A DNA stretch of 64,000 bases from Roridomyces roridus (GCA_029378245.1 JARKIF010000040.1:409974-473973); one strand, 5' to 3'; shown: positions 11,317 through 22,893, counted from the first letter of the stretch. A program made the numbers and translations. Notes: a model not told the origin generated them from the letters alone.

Positions 11317-13383
11317 CTACATTATTTCAGCAAACCACTGCATAATCCTCGCAAAGCACCCCGCAATGCCCTTCACCTCCTGCCTCCCAAACGGATTGCC
11401 CAGCCCAAACACCTCAACCCCGGGTTTCTGCACGACAAACTCCGAGTCCGCGTCCAGCCCCAAACGAAAGTCAAACCGTGGCAAATCAATCTGCACACCC
11501 TGAGCAGGCCTCGGCGGGTCTCCACCATCGCCAATCATAATCTGCACGCCTTCACTCCACACACCATCGACGACGACGTATATCCAAGCTGGTCCGGGTG
11601 GGTACACATTGTTGTTTGGGGGAGCGATGATCTCGAGGGTGTTTCCACGGAGCTTGTGTTCGAGGTACACGAGACGCGAGTTGGCGTGCCACGCGTGAGT
11701 GATGAATCCCATATCCATGAGCGAGATTTTGATGTCCCCGCCAGCCAGACAGTCGGGAATCGTCACACCCATCGAGCCCTTTTGGTTGAAGAGCAACTTG
11801 GTGGGAGATTTGTGGATGATGGGCCGCGGGCGGTTGTGAGTGATGAAATCGGGGTTGAGATATTGCACGCGGAATTCAGTGGGGAAGGACAAGTTGGTCG
11901 GCGGCTCGACGACCGATTGATGCGGGTTGGACGCAGCGACCATGACGTTGCTACATGAGAATAGGGTCAATTTACTTCTCTGTGCCAACTGTTGAACTTA
12001 CCCAGAACCAGTGAGCGCCGCCGCAGAGTGGTACATCCGAGGAATAGGATTCATCGGTATCCCATCCGACGTGAACCGCTGTCCGATGGGCATCTCGGTG
12101 TGATACATCCAAGGCTGCTGTGCCGGGTTCATCGCATTCGAATCGTGGACAAACGCATCTGCGACAGCCGCGTAGCCCGAGTACCCAGTATGCGCGCCGT
12201 TGATGACGAGGACATCACCATTGGGGAGGAGCACACCCTCCGGCATGAGCCGCTGCTCAGGCATATGGTCGACCTCCCACCCTGCAGCGATACCGGCCGG
12301 TGTCAGCGTCATGCGTGAACACTGAGTCGTCGCAGGGTCTTGAACCGAGAGAAACTCGGGCGTAATCTGGTCAGATATGTTGTGGCCACCGCAGACGAGC
12401 ACGGTCGGTTCGTAATGCGGAGGAGAGAGGGGGAGGAGCTGGACCATTCCGTCAAAGGGGACTCCACAGCGCACGCCGTTGGGAAGGTCGGGCAGCCGGA
12501 TTTCGCGGTCCTTTTCGATGTTGTATATCATGGATCTGTTGTTCGCGATCACGAAGACGTCGCCAGTCGGGAGGACGAAAGCGCGAGGGAAGAGATTGGC
12601 GGGGACTGCAATAAGTGTGATTAGATTCCTCCGACTTGATGCCAAGGAATATAATATGCTCACTTGTATCTTCCAAAAACTTGCTAGGCCGCAAAGCCGT
12701 CTCTCCCTTCCTGGTCGGCACAAACTCGATAGTGTTCTCCGCACCTTCAGGCACGTTGAACATCGTGAGTCCGTGGCTGCCGCCAATGACCATCAGACCG
12801 CCGTCGGGGATACGCACGGCAGTGGGGTACCACCGCATCACCTGGAGATGCAGGTTCTCTGGATCCTCGAAGACGGTACAGCCAGGACCGGTACCGTCGG
12901 GTGAGGTGCAAGGGCCAAAGTGCCGGATTGCCATGCGCCCGTCCTGGGGAGGCCACGGCTGGCCGTCCTCCAGGGCTTGCCCGCCAATGGCGACGAGCGT
13001 GCCGTTCGATATAAACGATCCGCCAGCACTTGCAAGTTATCAGTACAGGCGAAATTGGAACTGGAGGAGAGCGCACCAGAAAGTGTCCGTCGCGGTGTTG
13101 AGCGGGGTAGCCGTGTTGGTGTCGAGATGCCAGAGCCCAGCCCACGCGGGAGTGCCGTCCGGCATCGTGAGCGGGTTCCCGTCCTGCAAATGAAATCAAT
13201 GGCCGTCAGGAAATAGGTGAATGTAGTTACCGCGCGGTCGTACATGAGCATAAGCGTGGGCGAGATGGTGATGAGCTCCAAGGGAATGATTCCCGATGTG
13301 CCATTCTGCACAAACGTCCATTCGATAGGACGGTTGGCGTAGGCCGAGCCGAAGAGTAGTAGGACAGATAAAGCAGATAGCAT
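11317..13383 (-). CDS. Glyoxal oxidase-type copper radical oxidase (AA5_1)
   Basis: A multi-exon gene for a secreted copper radical oxidase. Family members oxidise small aldehydes such as glyoxal and methylglyoxal to acids and release hydrogen peroxide, which feeds lignin peroxidases outside the cell. The ATG at 13383 opens a signal peptide (MLSALSVLLLFGSAYA). Expected active-site elements are all present: the cross-linked Cys in FCAGGSFISNG (its codon is split by an intron near 13075-13030), its Tyr partner in MRWYPTAVRIPDGG, the axial Tyr-His in PRMYHSAAAL, and the later copper His in FITHAWHANSRLVYLE. The C-terminal part is the usual immunoglobulin-like domain. No WSC or carbohydrate-binding domain is seen before the N-terminus, so it is the simple form. 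Length, roughly 590-600 residues by estimate, suits the family, and no frame breaks are visible. Confidence 0.9.
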
Positions 13384-14586
13384 AGAAGGAGATCTAGGAG
13401 GAAGGAGGATGCTGAGTGGGTCGACTTCGGAGGCTCTTTATAGTCTGCTTGTATTTTTCGAAGCGTGGAGGACGCACTCACATTGGCATAACCATTCTCC
13501 TTGTCGGACGCCACCGAGTAGCGAGACCAAGTTGTTTCCCGTGGATGTCGACCGTCGACATCGGGGCTCGGTAGATGTTCCTGGCCGGTTGATGGGATTG
13601 AGACTCCGCGAGTGCGAATTGGAACCGAAGGACACGGAGATCAGGTACTGAGAAAGAGAAGCCGTGGCCAAAACAGATCCGTGTGGTGGTATGAATTTGG
13701 TCTCGGTAGCGCAGTCTGGGGGAGTTACTGAGTAGTATCCGTTTCAGAATGCGGAGATACTTACCGCCAGCACAAGCACCTGGATTGACTGAATCAAAGT
13801 GGTTCCTTTTTCTTGACTCGAGTCCATGGCGATTAAGCGGTCAGTTCTCATCAGCTATACTTGCGCAATATTTCGAGGGTAGCGCTGTTTCGGGGTTCAC
13901 ATGAGTTGCCAAAACCAGTTTGAGACTGCCCACGCACGAGGGAATGAGGCATTTATTTACCCCCATCCGATGGCGCCGGACACGCGGGGACCTTGTTCGA
14001 AAAAAACATACATTCAGTTTGATGGACGGCCGGGAACACTGGAGTGTAACTTTAAAAGCATGGATCATCTGGGACTTCAGAGCCACGAAAAGGAGTAGAA
14101 CTTTCATGCTATACAACATCGAATTGACGCCTGTGGTTCGTCTCCGCTGCACACCGCTGCACACGGGGCATCAAGCTGGGACCCACATTGCACTTGGGGC
14201 CTATAGAGCTTCGGAGCACCGAGTAAGCACCAACATTTCGGAGATTCGCATGCACCAGTACCTCGTTCCCCACTTGGGGTAAAGTCCAGCCTGTGTCGAC
14301 GGGGAGCGTTCTGGCCTTGACTTGAAATCCACCGAGTCGGCAATTCGAGTTTGATGTGAGGGACGATCTTCGAGTCAACGATGTAGAGCTCCTCCGAGTC
14401 ATCCCGAGTCCCGCACACGCTGCGCGCTCGAGTCCTTAGTCTCGGATGCCCAGTCGGTTATACCACAGAAGTGCATCGATTACCGCGGAGTGCGATGTGG
14501 ATGCGGACACGAGATGCTAAAAAGCGACGAAGCGTGATGGGAGTCGGAAGCAAAGAGGGATGTGTGTAAGTGCTTGACACTGTTTC
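13384..14586. other. Intergenic, tRNA A-box-like fragments
   Basis: No protein gene recognised. Two sequences resemble the tRNA A box (GGTAGCGCAGTCTGGG at 13705-13720 and GATGCCCAGTCGGTTATA near 14445-14462), but no matching B box or cloverleaf closes around either. They could be remnants of tRNA-derived repeats. Fragment calls only. Confidence 0.3.
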
Positions 14587-14939
14587 TAGGGCTGGACGCC
14601 GTGCCCGTCGCGCCGGTTGTACGGTTCCCGTCGACGGGTACGCCGACCCGTTCCGTGACTGTTTTGCGACCATTTCTGACGGCCGTCTCCGTCGAAAACG
14701 TCCGGCGACGGGTCGACGGACACCTAAAACAGCCGATATCTCGCTCAAATCGGCCCGGACCGTCTGATGCAGCCCCGTACCTTGTCGATGGACACCAGCC
14801 GCACATTTCACAACCCCGACTTCAAGCCTGATTGATGGTTTTTGGTCACGAGGCGACGGCCGTCGAGCGACGGTCCGTGCCCGTGGTATCCCCGTCAAAA
14901 CGACGGCCGTGCCCGTCACGGGCACGGCGAACAGCCCTA
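14587..14939. mobile_element. Short inverted-repeat transposable element (MITE-like), 353 bp
   Basis: The left end (TAGGGCTG-GACGCCGTGCCCGT) and right end (ACGGGCACGGCG-AACAGCCCTA) are inverted repeats of about 22 bp with two mismatches. Reading the outer TA on each side as the duplicated target leaves GGGCTG...CAGCCC termini, as in Tc1/mariner-like non-autonomous elements. The interior is GC-rich with many GACGG/CCGTC motifs and no believable coding frame, so the element depends on a transposase elsewhere. The TA target reading is an inference. Confidence 0.7.
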
Positions 14940-15379
14940 ACAGTCTGTTTCTCTGTTTCGGCACCGCCTCGCCTCGTTGTTTGAATGTTTGGGTCAGATG
15001 CCGTGCTGTCGGTGACGTCCGAGCAGAAATGAAACAAAACAGTCCAAGAATCAAAAACTCTTCATGCGGAGCGTGCTAGAAGGCAAAAGGAAGTGGGCCC
15101 AGTTATGGCGTCCTCGTCGCGTTATTACGGTCTCGGTGAACGTGGAGCGAATCGGCTGAGCATTGGAGCACTCCAAGTACTGAGTTAAATCGGGCATTCC
15201 GAAAGAAAGAAAAACCTATATCCATTTTCCCCTCCACAGCTCAAACACGAGTCGAACGTAGCTAAGCGAGCGAATTCAACTTGCGAGCATTCACCGCCAC
15301 CATTCAGCGGTGTCGTCGCTGATATATGATATGGTAAATAACCTATGAAGGCTACACAGCGGTTCCACCTCCAAAATCC
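14940..15379. other. Intergenic, nothing recognised
   Basis: Lies between the inverted-repeat element and the 3' end of the first GH11-like gene. A degenerate T-arm-like motif (GAGTCGAACG) sits at about 15250-15259. No gene or promoter can be supported. Confidence 0.4.
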
Positions 15380-16243
15380 TCAATCGCTGCCGCACAACGG
15401 ACACTCTCCCGGCAGGTAGCAATTCGAGAAACTCGGATTCTCATATACGCAGGTCAAGCCGGTCTGGCAGCACGTGATCCGAACAAAGCCGAAACCGCCG
15501 CATTGGGCCCAATGAGGTTCGCACTGCGACGGCATTAAGCATGGCGGGTCCGGCAGAAACAAAACTTAAAAGGCGAACGTACGTCGAATGTATTGAGCAC
15601 CGTGACGCTAATGGCCCCCGCCTCTTCGGCGGCATCACTGCGCACGGTAACGATCTGCATCCCAAGCGTGCCGAGTGACATTCCGAGTGCGGTCCAGGAT
15701 GCAAAGTGCGTAGCCGGAGTGATCACACCGCCGTCGCGTGGTGTTTGCCGGACGCTCCAGTACTGCGGTGTTGCATTCTTAGTAGTTTGATAGACGTTGT
15801 ACAAGCCGTCATCGGATGTGATCGTGCCGAGGATCGGCTGCGCGGCAAGCTGTGCGGCCGTTGACGCGCTGATGGCTTCTACGATGAAGTATTCGGCTGC
15901 AGGTGATGTCGTGATTCCGTAGAGAAGGAGATCGACGCTGCCTGCTGAGGTGGAGGAATACGTGCTGGTGAAGTTGAGCGGTCTTTGGAAGGCATCAAGA
16001 TTCGAAAAAGTCCTCCAAGGAATATCCCTACTCTGTAGACCCTGTCTCCAAGCCTTTGCCGCCCCAAAACTGGGCGCCGGCGCCCCACTCCCAGGAGTAT
16101 TGCCGGTAGTCGCTCTTGTAGCTCAGGGTGACGCTGGTTTCGTCGGCAGCCCAAAAATTGTAGTAGAACCAGTTTTCCTCGCTGATGTTCAGTTGAGTTT
16201 GTGCAAGCACCGTACTGGCTGCGAGGAGGGCGATTAGGAGCAT
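15380..16243 (-). CDS. GH11-like secreted protein with C-terminal CBM1 (paralogue 1)
   Basis: Three exons (16243-16032, 15982-15583, 15523-15380) give 251 residues with an N-terminal signal peptide. The body follows the xylanase family GH11 order: YRQYSWEWGAGAQFWGGKG (the usual YSV-W...FVGGKGW strand), LLLYGITTSPAAEYFIVE (nucleophile Glu about residue 101), PQYWSVRQ, THFASWTALGM and a final ISVTVLN strand. A CBM1 cellulose-binding module follows (CEPHWAQCGG...CCQTGLTC...NCY). Oddities: the thumb loop that normally precedes QYWSVR (PSI.G) is missing, the acid/base Glu has no clear counterpart (VRSDAAEEAG), and only about two residues separate the fold from the CBM1 instead of a Ser/Thr linker. 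It is secreted and probably binds cellulose or xylan; whether it is an active xylanase is uncertain. A TATA-like sequence lies about 28 bp upstream of the ATG. Confidence 0.82.
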
Positions 16244-16335
16244 TGCCGAAGGGAATTCCTGGCTTGAGCGAGGTTATAAGATGATGTTATATGCATTGGG
16301 GAAAACATCGGCGTGATCGAAAACTGGCCACGGTT

Positions 16336-16365
16336 ATACTTGTCAATTGAATACTTGTCAACTGA
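16336..16365 (+). promoter_or_regulatory. Tandem 15-bp element upstream of GH11-like paralogue 1
   Basis: ATACTTGTCAATTGA and ATACTTGTCAACTGA lie head to tail with a 15-bp period. They are 93-122 bp upstream of the ATG at 16243, and a third degenerate copy (ATACTTTTCAATTA) is at 16454-16467. The same ATACTTG.CA core precedes the second GH11-like gene at similar distance. The binding factor is unknown; the regulatory role is inferred from conservation between paralogue promoters. Confidence 0.5.
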
Positions 16366-16776
16366 ACGGCAGAACGGATCGCGGAATTCGGGGGAAACAA
16401 AATGACGGTGCCGCCGAAGGTACGCCGCAGACGCAAGAAAATGCACGCTCCAGATACTTTTCAATTATTCACCCCGGATCGAACGGGCGAGCCAAGTCCA
16501 GATGACGCTGAACATTTCGCTGCGACATCAGACACGGTGGCGTGACGAGGCCCTGGGTGCATTCAACTGCCGACTCTTGCCAGCATGCGGCAAAATTCGA
16601 ATAGTAGCTAGCATTGTACTCTCCGTGTTGTCCAGGACGATCGGATTCTGTCCCGACTTACTCACGTAGCACACACCCGACGGTCCAGTTCAAGAATCAA
16701 GACTCGGATGGATTGCTACGACAAACAGATGCTATCTACATACAAATCCACCCAACCAACCACAGGTTCAAATCTT

Positions 16777-16797
16777 GCGTCGTCGTCGTCGTCGTCG
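16777..16797. repeat. GTC trinucleotide microsatellite
   Basis: A simple GTC/CGT run of about six units. It lies upstream of the GH11-like gene and outside any coding frame I support. Confidence 0.8.
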
Positions 16798-17074
16798 CCT
16801 GCACGCATAGATCAATCAGCAAGTCTGCTCAGAGTCAGAAGCAAAACCAAGACTTACCTCATCGACCAACGTACGCCATTCTATAGCACCCTTCCGATTG
16901 CGAACCAACTCGCCGCCATATCTCCTCCATCGAACCACTGCTCCCCTTCCTCTGCCTCAACTTGTTGCTCCCTTTGCCGTTCCCGTTCTTGTGAACTTTT
17001 TCCGCGCTTTGGGCGCTTTGGTTCCAGAATCCTCCAACCGACGCCGACGCCGACCTGGTGACACCCGCTCCATC

Positions 17075-18150
17075 TCACTCTCCGCCGCCATCTCCGTCAT
17101 ATCCAAACCCAAAGAGCTGAAATTCCCCACCCCCACCAGCGGGCGCAGGCGGCGGCCAGGAAAAGGAAGCTCGATCCACGACCAACGGCGGGCTGGCTTG
17201 GTCGACAGAAGGTACATCCGAAGCCCTATCGACAGAGGATTCTGGTTTTGCGTGGGGCGCCAACGTTCCCAATTTCAAAAGCCTCTGGAATACTGAAGAA
17301 CCGTGTCTTGCTGGTGCTGCGGTTTCAGTCGGTTCAGAGGTAGAGGCGGGAAAGGGACGGGATTCGGATGGGGCATGGGCTTGGTTCGAGGTGGGGATGG
17401 AGTGAGAGATCCAGATTCGACTCGTTTACCGAGAACGCTCGGAGTTTCGACGTCGGTGGGTATGTTAGATCGAGGGACGAGGGTGGCAGGAACGGGAGTG
17501 GTGTTGGTCGAGGAACCGACGACTGAACATGAAGTTCCGGAGATGAAAGCAGGGATGCCTCGGGTGCTGAATCGCTTGGGATTGCGCGCACTCGAGGACG
17601 TCGCCGCCATGTTAAAGGGATCGCCATTCGTTTCGGATCTTACTTGCAAGAGAGGGGTCGTGAATGACCGAGCACCGAATACAGGGAGGGAGGGAGAACG
17701 AAGTCGTTTTGTTGACTAGGGCCGTAGGCGCTGTGCTGGGAATAAAAGGTGAGCCGAAGGGACTAGTGCTAGGCGAGGCGCCGAATGGATTGGGATTAAA
17801 ACAGCTTGAAATTTGGGTGCGGGCAAACGAGAGTGAGGACGACGTTGGTGCAACACCGAGATGCGAGGATGATTCAGAAGGGCGGGCTGCGGGTGTGCAA
17901 GGCTGCAAGAGAAAGTTGAGCGTCCGCTCGGCATCGTCGAGGGCATCTACGAGTGCTGAGAATAGCTGGTGTGATGGCTATTGAAAGAGTGTGAAGAAGA
18001 ACGGAGCGGCGAGATGAGGAGACGCACCATGGAGCCATATTTTGCTCTGATACTCGCCACGGTCTTGCCAAGGAATGGATTGGGCGCAGTGGATTGGGCG
18101 CAGTCGCTGGATGAGGTCCAGGAACGAAGAGCGTCGGAAGGCCCTCTCTA
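17075..18150 (-). CDS. Hypothetical Ser/Pro-rich, largely disordered protein
   Basis: No family recognised. Coding character is clear in pieces. An exon ending at 18028 (NPFLGKTVASIRAKYGSM) joins across a clean 50-bp intron (18027-17978, GTGCGT...AATAG) to SHQLFSALVDALDDAERTL, which looks helical, and then to a long Ser/Pro/Asn/Phe-rich region (NPNPFGASPSTSPFGSPF). Further down, Ser/Pro-rich frames include TPSVLGKRVESGSLTPSP and SVFQRLLKLGTLAPHAKP, with a Gly-rich end (GGGGEFQLFGFGYDGDGGGE) before the stop at 17075. I could not join the middle exons in one frame, so this may be one gene with several introns or a partly decayed one. The start is not fixed; the 5' side abuts the broken F-box gene on the same strand. 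Confidence 0.45.
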
Positions 18151-19337
18151 GCACGCACGGTCGGAGCTGCGGATGACTTCCATCCATTCATCATCCTCGG
18201 GCTGTTCGTCCGAAAGCCGCAGATCTACATGTATCTTCACCTCCTTCAGGAGGCTCATATTCGCCAAAGCAGACTCTATGGTCTGATTCAACGAGGGGTT
18301 CTACACGGGCCAGCCTCTTCGAACAGCTCCTTCGAAGAGGATCGACTCCAGGCGAGATTCCGGCGGACGGTGTGTGAAAGTTCGCAGCATCATGTACCAG
18401 ATGTCGGGCGTACGGATCCGAATGGTGCGCCGGTTGGCCTTGAATAGCGAGTCTCCAGGTAAACCTGTACAAAAGCAATTTGAGTCAGTGAACGTGGGGA
18501 CCGAAATGAGTTCACGGCCGGAAGCAGTAACTGATATATGGTCTATACTGTCCAGGGAGACAAGTGCCCTAACTGGGGCGGCGTGAGTCGCCCATTCGCG
18601 CGGATTTGTTGTCACGGAGAGTGTCGTGAGATGCGACAAGTCGATCCGAGGATTGAGGAAATACACACCGGACCAATTCGTGTAGAATCGCGTCGACATA
18701 TGGAGAGCCGTGAGCTGCGGGTGCCAGCGCTGCGCCTCGGGCCAATAATCGTGTTGATCGAAGCGAATGTTCAGCAGCGCAGTTGCCCGGGACAAAAGAA
18801 ACAGAAGTACTTCGGGAGAATGAAATCCGAGCCCGCGGAGGGAGATAGACTCCAAATTCGGAGAGACGAACGCATCAGTGAGCGCCGTCCTCAGCTGCAG
18901 ACACATTGTGCCCCAGTGCAGTGTGCGGTATTCTCCCTACGATCCTAAGCCAAAGTGTGAGTCTTCAAGCAAGGATATCTGTTTGAGATTACTGAGGAGA
19001 GAAAGCACCAGCGATAGAGGGCTCCTCGCATCCATCGTGCATGCCGCTCCTCAGCCAAATGGATGACGGTGACGATGTCCAGGTTGACGACGAGGGTCGT
19101 CAAATAAGGGGGACTGTGTCAGAATCTTGACCAGATTTCGGCAAGGGCCATTGGCCGTTGTCGTGCACAGAAGGGAGAATTTTGAGTTGCCGGAAGAGGA
19201 GTGTCTGGGAAACTCGGACAAAATTAAATGCCCATGCAGCCAGGGAGCAGGATAGAAGACTCTCATCGTCTCCCGCAAGATTGATCACGAGTCACGATGA
19301 GATCAATCAGCTCCTCTGGCAAGGCTGAAACGGGCAT
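18148..19337 (-). pseudogene. Broken F-box/LRR gene
   Basis: The ATG at 19337 opens a good F-box start (MPVSALPEELIDLIV). The homologous reading then continues in another frame (LAGDDESLLSCSLAAWAF...VSQTLLFRQLKIL), with no intron of believable size between. Further frame changes follow (VNLDIVTVIHLAEERHARWMRGALYRW, then MCLQLRTALTDAFVSPNLESISLRGLGF with LRR spacing). Near the end an in-frame TAG interrupts EGAVRRGWPV from NPSLNQTIESALANMSLLKEVKIHVDLRLSDEQ, which is plainly the same protein. Several independent breaks make a pseudogene much more likely than missed introns. It resembles the agaric F-box family of the neighbouring genes. Confidence 0.75.
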
Positions 19338-19734
19338 CCCAAGAGCAGTGGACGTTGATGGTCGCGGTACGAGGTCAAGGGGTTAGCCGACCTGATCGCC
19401 GCGCAATCGCCGCGTCACGAATGCGGTGATAGGAGGCACGTGCGCGAGCGCGATCATCTTTCTCACGAGTGATCCGTGTCTTTTTTTTCTGCTCGCCATG
19501 TCGATGCTCACAGTTCTTGGTCACCTCACTTGGGATGTTCTCGATACTGCTTTCCATCCCCGGGCTGTACCTGATATTCCTTTGGTTGAGTGCCCAACGG
19601 CTACGTGTGCGGCTGTGCACGGCTCGAGAATTGAATGGTACCTACGGTGTGTAATCCGGTAACGAATTCCCTCCGCAAAGCGCAAATTTCCGTGGTACGC
19701 ATCTGATTGCTGCCACCTCTTTTCTCTTACCACC

Positions 19735-20964
19735 ATGGACGTCATCCCCGAAGAACTCGTCGATAGAATTCTCCAGTACATCGCCGACGACCCGGATTCT
19801 CTCCAAGCCTGCGCGCTCACGAGTCCTCTCCTCCACGAGCCCAGCCATCGGCTACTCCTACACGCCGTCGCACTCGGCGGCAGCTCCGAGTCCAGGAACC
19901 TCTACCAAACGTTGGGAGATGCCGTCGATGCCTCCCCGCACATCGCTCGTTGTATCCGCATGGTCGCCTTCACCGTCCCATCCACGGAAATGGTGCTCAC
20001 ACAGACCGCACACCTCCATTCCCTGATGGCAAAGTTCACACATCTGCGGCATTTTATGATCACCAGCGACGAGGAGGACTTTGACTGGACTCGAATCGCA
20101 CCAGGTATCACGGACGAACTGGCACAATTCCTCCGTTGTCGAACTCTGGACGCGCTGCATGTATCCTGCATCGTGGGCATCCCACTGGATTTCGTAGCTC
20201 TCACCATGTCCTCGGCGCTCACTGTGTCATTTGTCGAGACTTCGGTCAACGATGGAGAAATGCAGTTAAACCAACAGCCGGTAGCAGAGAACTTGCTTCT
20301 CTCGAGCAGCCAGACCGTGGCTGATGCATTCTGCCGAGCGGACCTCATCCCGTGTATTTCTCGTTTACGCAGGCTATGGGTTGGTCTCGAGCCGACTTTG
20401 CACCATATCATAGAGTCATCGGCGCCTATGCTGGAAGAAATCTTCATGGGTAGCACCGGTGGGCTTCACGCTACGCCGCCCTGAATTCATCTGATGTTCC
20501 AATTAGATTTGATCAGCGTCAGTCATTTCGGACACCCAGGCCCACTGCCCGACTTTCCCTCCCTCCGCTTGGCGACTATCCAACTGTGCATTGGCGAATA
20601 CGAGCAACCATGGCTCGTCCACGCCATGCGCGCCCTGCTCGCTTCGCCAGCGGAAGTCATCAACCTCCAGATCCTGGAAGCTCAGCTAAGCACGCTGGAG
20701 CCGGCTTTACAAGCCCTCACTGCCGAGCTCACGACACGCCCGGACCACTCAGTATTTACTCCCCGCATCCACTGGCTTCTAGATCTCGGGGTTACCGAGG
20801 ACGGAGTGTTGCAGGAATTTTCCACCGCTGTAGGGAGAGCGTTACCTCAAATGTATGCAGCGGGGAGGGTCACTGTCGGACGTTACCTGGGCCGGGAAGA
20901 TGGGCTTTATTGGCCGAGTGGGCGGGTCGTATTGGCCACGCGTGTCTCGTCGTTCATCGAGTAG
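19735..20964 (+). CDS. F-box/LRR protein
   Basis: Two exons (19735-20449 and 20507-20964) give 390 residues. The intron at 20450-20506 (57 bp, donor GTAGCA, acceptor ATTAG) removes an apparent in-frame TGA at 20482 and joins EEIFM to DLISVSHF in phase. MDVIPEELVDRILQYIADDPDSL...CALTSPLLHEPSHRLL at the N-terminus is a typical F-box (Pro-Glu-Glu-Leu start, CALTS core). The remainder has leucine-rich spacing (THLRHFMIT, LRRLWVGLEP, LRLATIQLCIG). By family it would be an SCF ubiquitin-ligase receptor; the substrate is unknown. The ATG at 19735 places the F-box at the extreme N-terminus, usual for this group. Confidence 0.87.
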
Positions 20965-21579
20965 GGAAAGAACTGCTAATGCTCCAGGGACGCAGGAGTA
21001 ATCGTAATGTTGCGGTGCGCTCGGGATGAGAAACCAAAAAACACGCGGGTCACGCACCTGGAATAGACTCGAACCATCCCTCGTTGGTACTTTTGCGGGG
21101 AAGGAACTTATTGAAGGTATTCCCTGAGATAAGTGCTGGTCCGAGCCTACACCTGGAAGTTCCTCACGCCCGATTCGAACGAGCTCAAGATCCCTGCCAG
21201 TGGGACGCAGTGGGAAGTGATCAGTGGCCGCAGCCTTATGGTACTATGAAAGTGTTGAATACGCACTGGGGCTATTCGTCGAGATTCGGGGGCAGCTTTC
21301 CTTTTTTCTGGAAAGAAAGACTTGACGGGCAACAATAAATGACCCAATGACCGATTCGAACAAGCCAAAGGATCCTGAGAATACAGCTGATGTGGCTTTG
21401 CGAGTACAAATTGCCCAGTTGCAAGGCAGTTCCGCAAGGTCCGCACGATAAAATTCCCGGTGGCTGACCGATCGCATTTCCTGCGACCTCCACACTGTCA
21501 GCCACCCATCGAGCAACTCTCGCTCTTACCACCACCACCACATCGCACACCCTATCCCCCTCGCTCGCTCAAGAATATC

Positions 21580-21892
21580 ATGGCACCCATCAACCACCAC
21601 GACGCGCACCAGCAGATCACGCCCACCCACCCCCTCATCGTGCCTACCCAAACCTGGCAATCCCAGATCATCTGCCTCGTCGAAATCGCCGCGATAGTCC
21701 TCATCTACACGCTCGCCTGTTACCTATACGGCGTATTCGTCGGATGGAAGAATGATGCCGAGTTGCTTGGTGAGTTTCTTGGGATTCTTTAAGGCAGATC
21801 TCACAGCAAGGACAGACAAGCTCCTCGCCGACCCTCCGCCTTCAGATGAGCCTGGTCATGGTTCTGGACCCAAGGAACTCGTGCGCCGTTGA
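21580..21892 (+). CDS. Small single-pass membrane protein
   Basis: Two exons (21580-21769, 21807-21892) with a short 37-bp intron give 91 residues. After a polar, His-rich N-terminus (MAPINHHDAHQQITPTHPL), one strong transmembrane segment (IICLVEIAAIVLIYTLACYLYGVFV) spans about residues 28-52, followed by a charged tail (DKLLADPPPSDEPGHGSG). I chose the ATG at 21580 over the upstream frame because the upstream part is low-complexity and lacks a good context. No family is recognised. It may be an organelle or secretory-pathway membrane component, but the sequence alone cannot say. Confidence 0.6.
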
Positions 21893-21941
21893 TCGTTCAG
21901 GCGGTTTGGTTGCTTGTATGTTCAAATCGAATACAATTTAT

Positions 21942-22812
21942 TCATACTATATCCTCCGGCGCGAAGCAATTCGCCCAAAATGTGCCAGTTACAACACAAG
22001 TCAGACCTGTTTGACAACATTCAATCCCAGGGAAAATGATCTGGCCACATTGGGCCCATCGAGGCTGGCACTGTTGTTGAAAACTCGCGTAAGATTCTGA
22101 ATGAAAACGGTGACGAGCTACGCACGTTGAAGGCATTGAGAATCGTAACATCGATTCCTCCCGATTCCTCCGCCTCCTCGCTCTTCACAGCAACGAGCTG
22201 CAAGCCCAACGTCCCAACAGCGCCGGCGGGCATCCCGAGTGCGGTCCAAGAGGCAAAATGCGTAGAGGGAGTGATCACACCACCATCGCGTGCAATTTGC
22301 CGGACACTCCAATACTGCGGCGTAGCATCGGTGGCCATGGTTTGATAGACGTCATAAACCCCATCGTCGGCTTCGACTGTCCCAAGGATCGGCTGGACGG
22401 CTAGCTGCGCAGCGGTTCTCGGGCTGATAGCTTCAACTATAAAGTATTCGATCGCAGGCTCGGAAGTGGTGACGCCGTAGAGAAGGAGGTCGGCGCTATT
22501 GGAGGCCGTCGAGGAATACGTGCTAGTGAAGTTGAGTGGTCTATGCATGGCGGCGATTATCAAACGACGTTGTAAACGATAGCATGCGCGGACGTACTCT
22601 GAGGACCCTGCCTCCCACCCTTTGCCTCCCAAGAACTGGGCACCGGCTTCCCACTGGAGGGAGTATTCGCGGAAATCAGTGAAGTAATCCGAGATGGTGA
22701 CGCTCGTGTCATCCGCGGCCCCGAATTGGTAGTAAAACCAGTCGGTCCCGGTGATGTTGAGCGCACTGGCTGCACAGGCTGTAACCGCACCAAGGAGAGT
22801 CAGTAGAAGCAT
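21942..22812 (-). CDS. GH11-like secreted protein with C-terminal CBM1 (paralogue 2)
   Basis: Three exons (22812-22598, 22540-22126, 22070-21942) give 252 residues, with the same two intron positions and phases as paralogue 1 about 6 kb to the left on the same strand. There is a signal peptide (MLLLTLLGAVTACAASA), then FREYSLQWEAGAQFLGGKGW, LLLYGVTTSEPAIEYFIVE (nucleophile Glu about residue 103), PQYWSVRQ and THFASWTALGM, then a terminal CBM1 (CQPRWAQCGQ...CCQTGLTC...WANCF). As in paralogue 1 the GH11 thumb loop is absent, the acid/base Glu cannot be placed with confidence (VKSEEAEESGG), and the CBM1 is joined with almost no linker. These shared oddities argue for a real subfamily rather than decay. 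A TATA-like sequence (ATATAAT on the coding strand) lies about 30-40 bp upstream. Confidence 0.82.
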
Positions 22813-22893
22813 TATTGACTTGCCGGGTTTCTTGCCGTCTTCCAGATTATATGCGAGGAGCGGGATAAATATCGGGGGAATGATACCTGGAGA

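Noticed and set aside
13705..13720. tRNA gene suggested by GGTAGCGCAGTCTGGG
   Set aside because: Only an A-box-like segment is present. No B box, anticodon arm or closing acceptor stem follows at the right distance.
20449..20507. In-frame TGA at 20482 as evidence of a broken F-box gene
   Set aside because: A 57-bp intron with normal borders removes it and joins both halves in phase, so the gene is intact.
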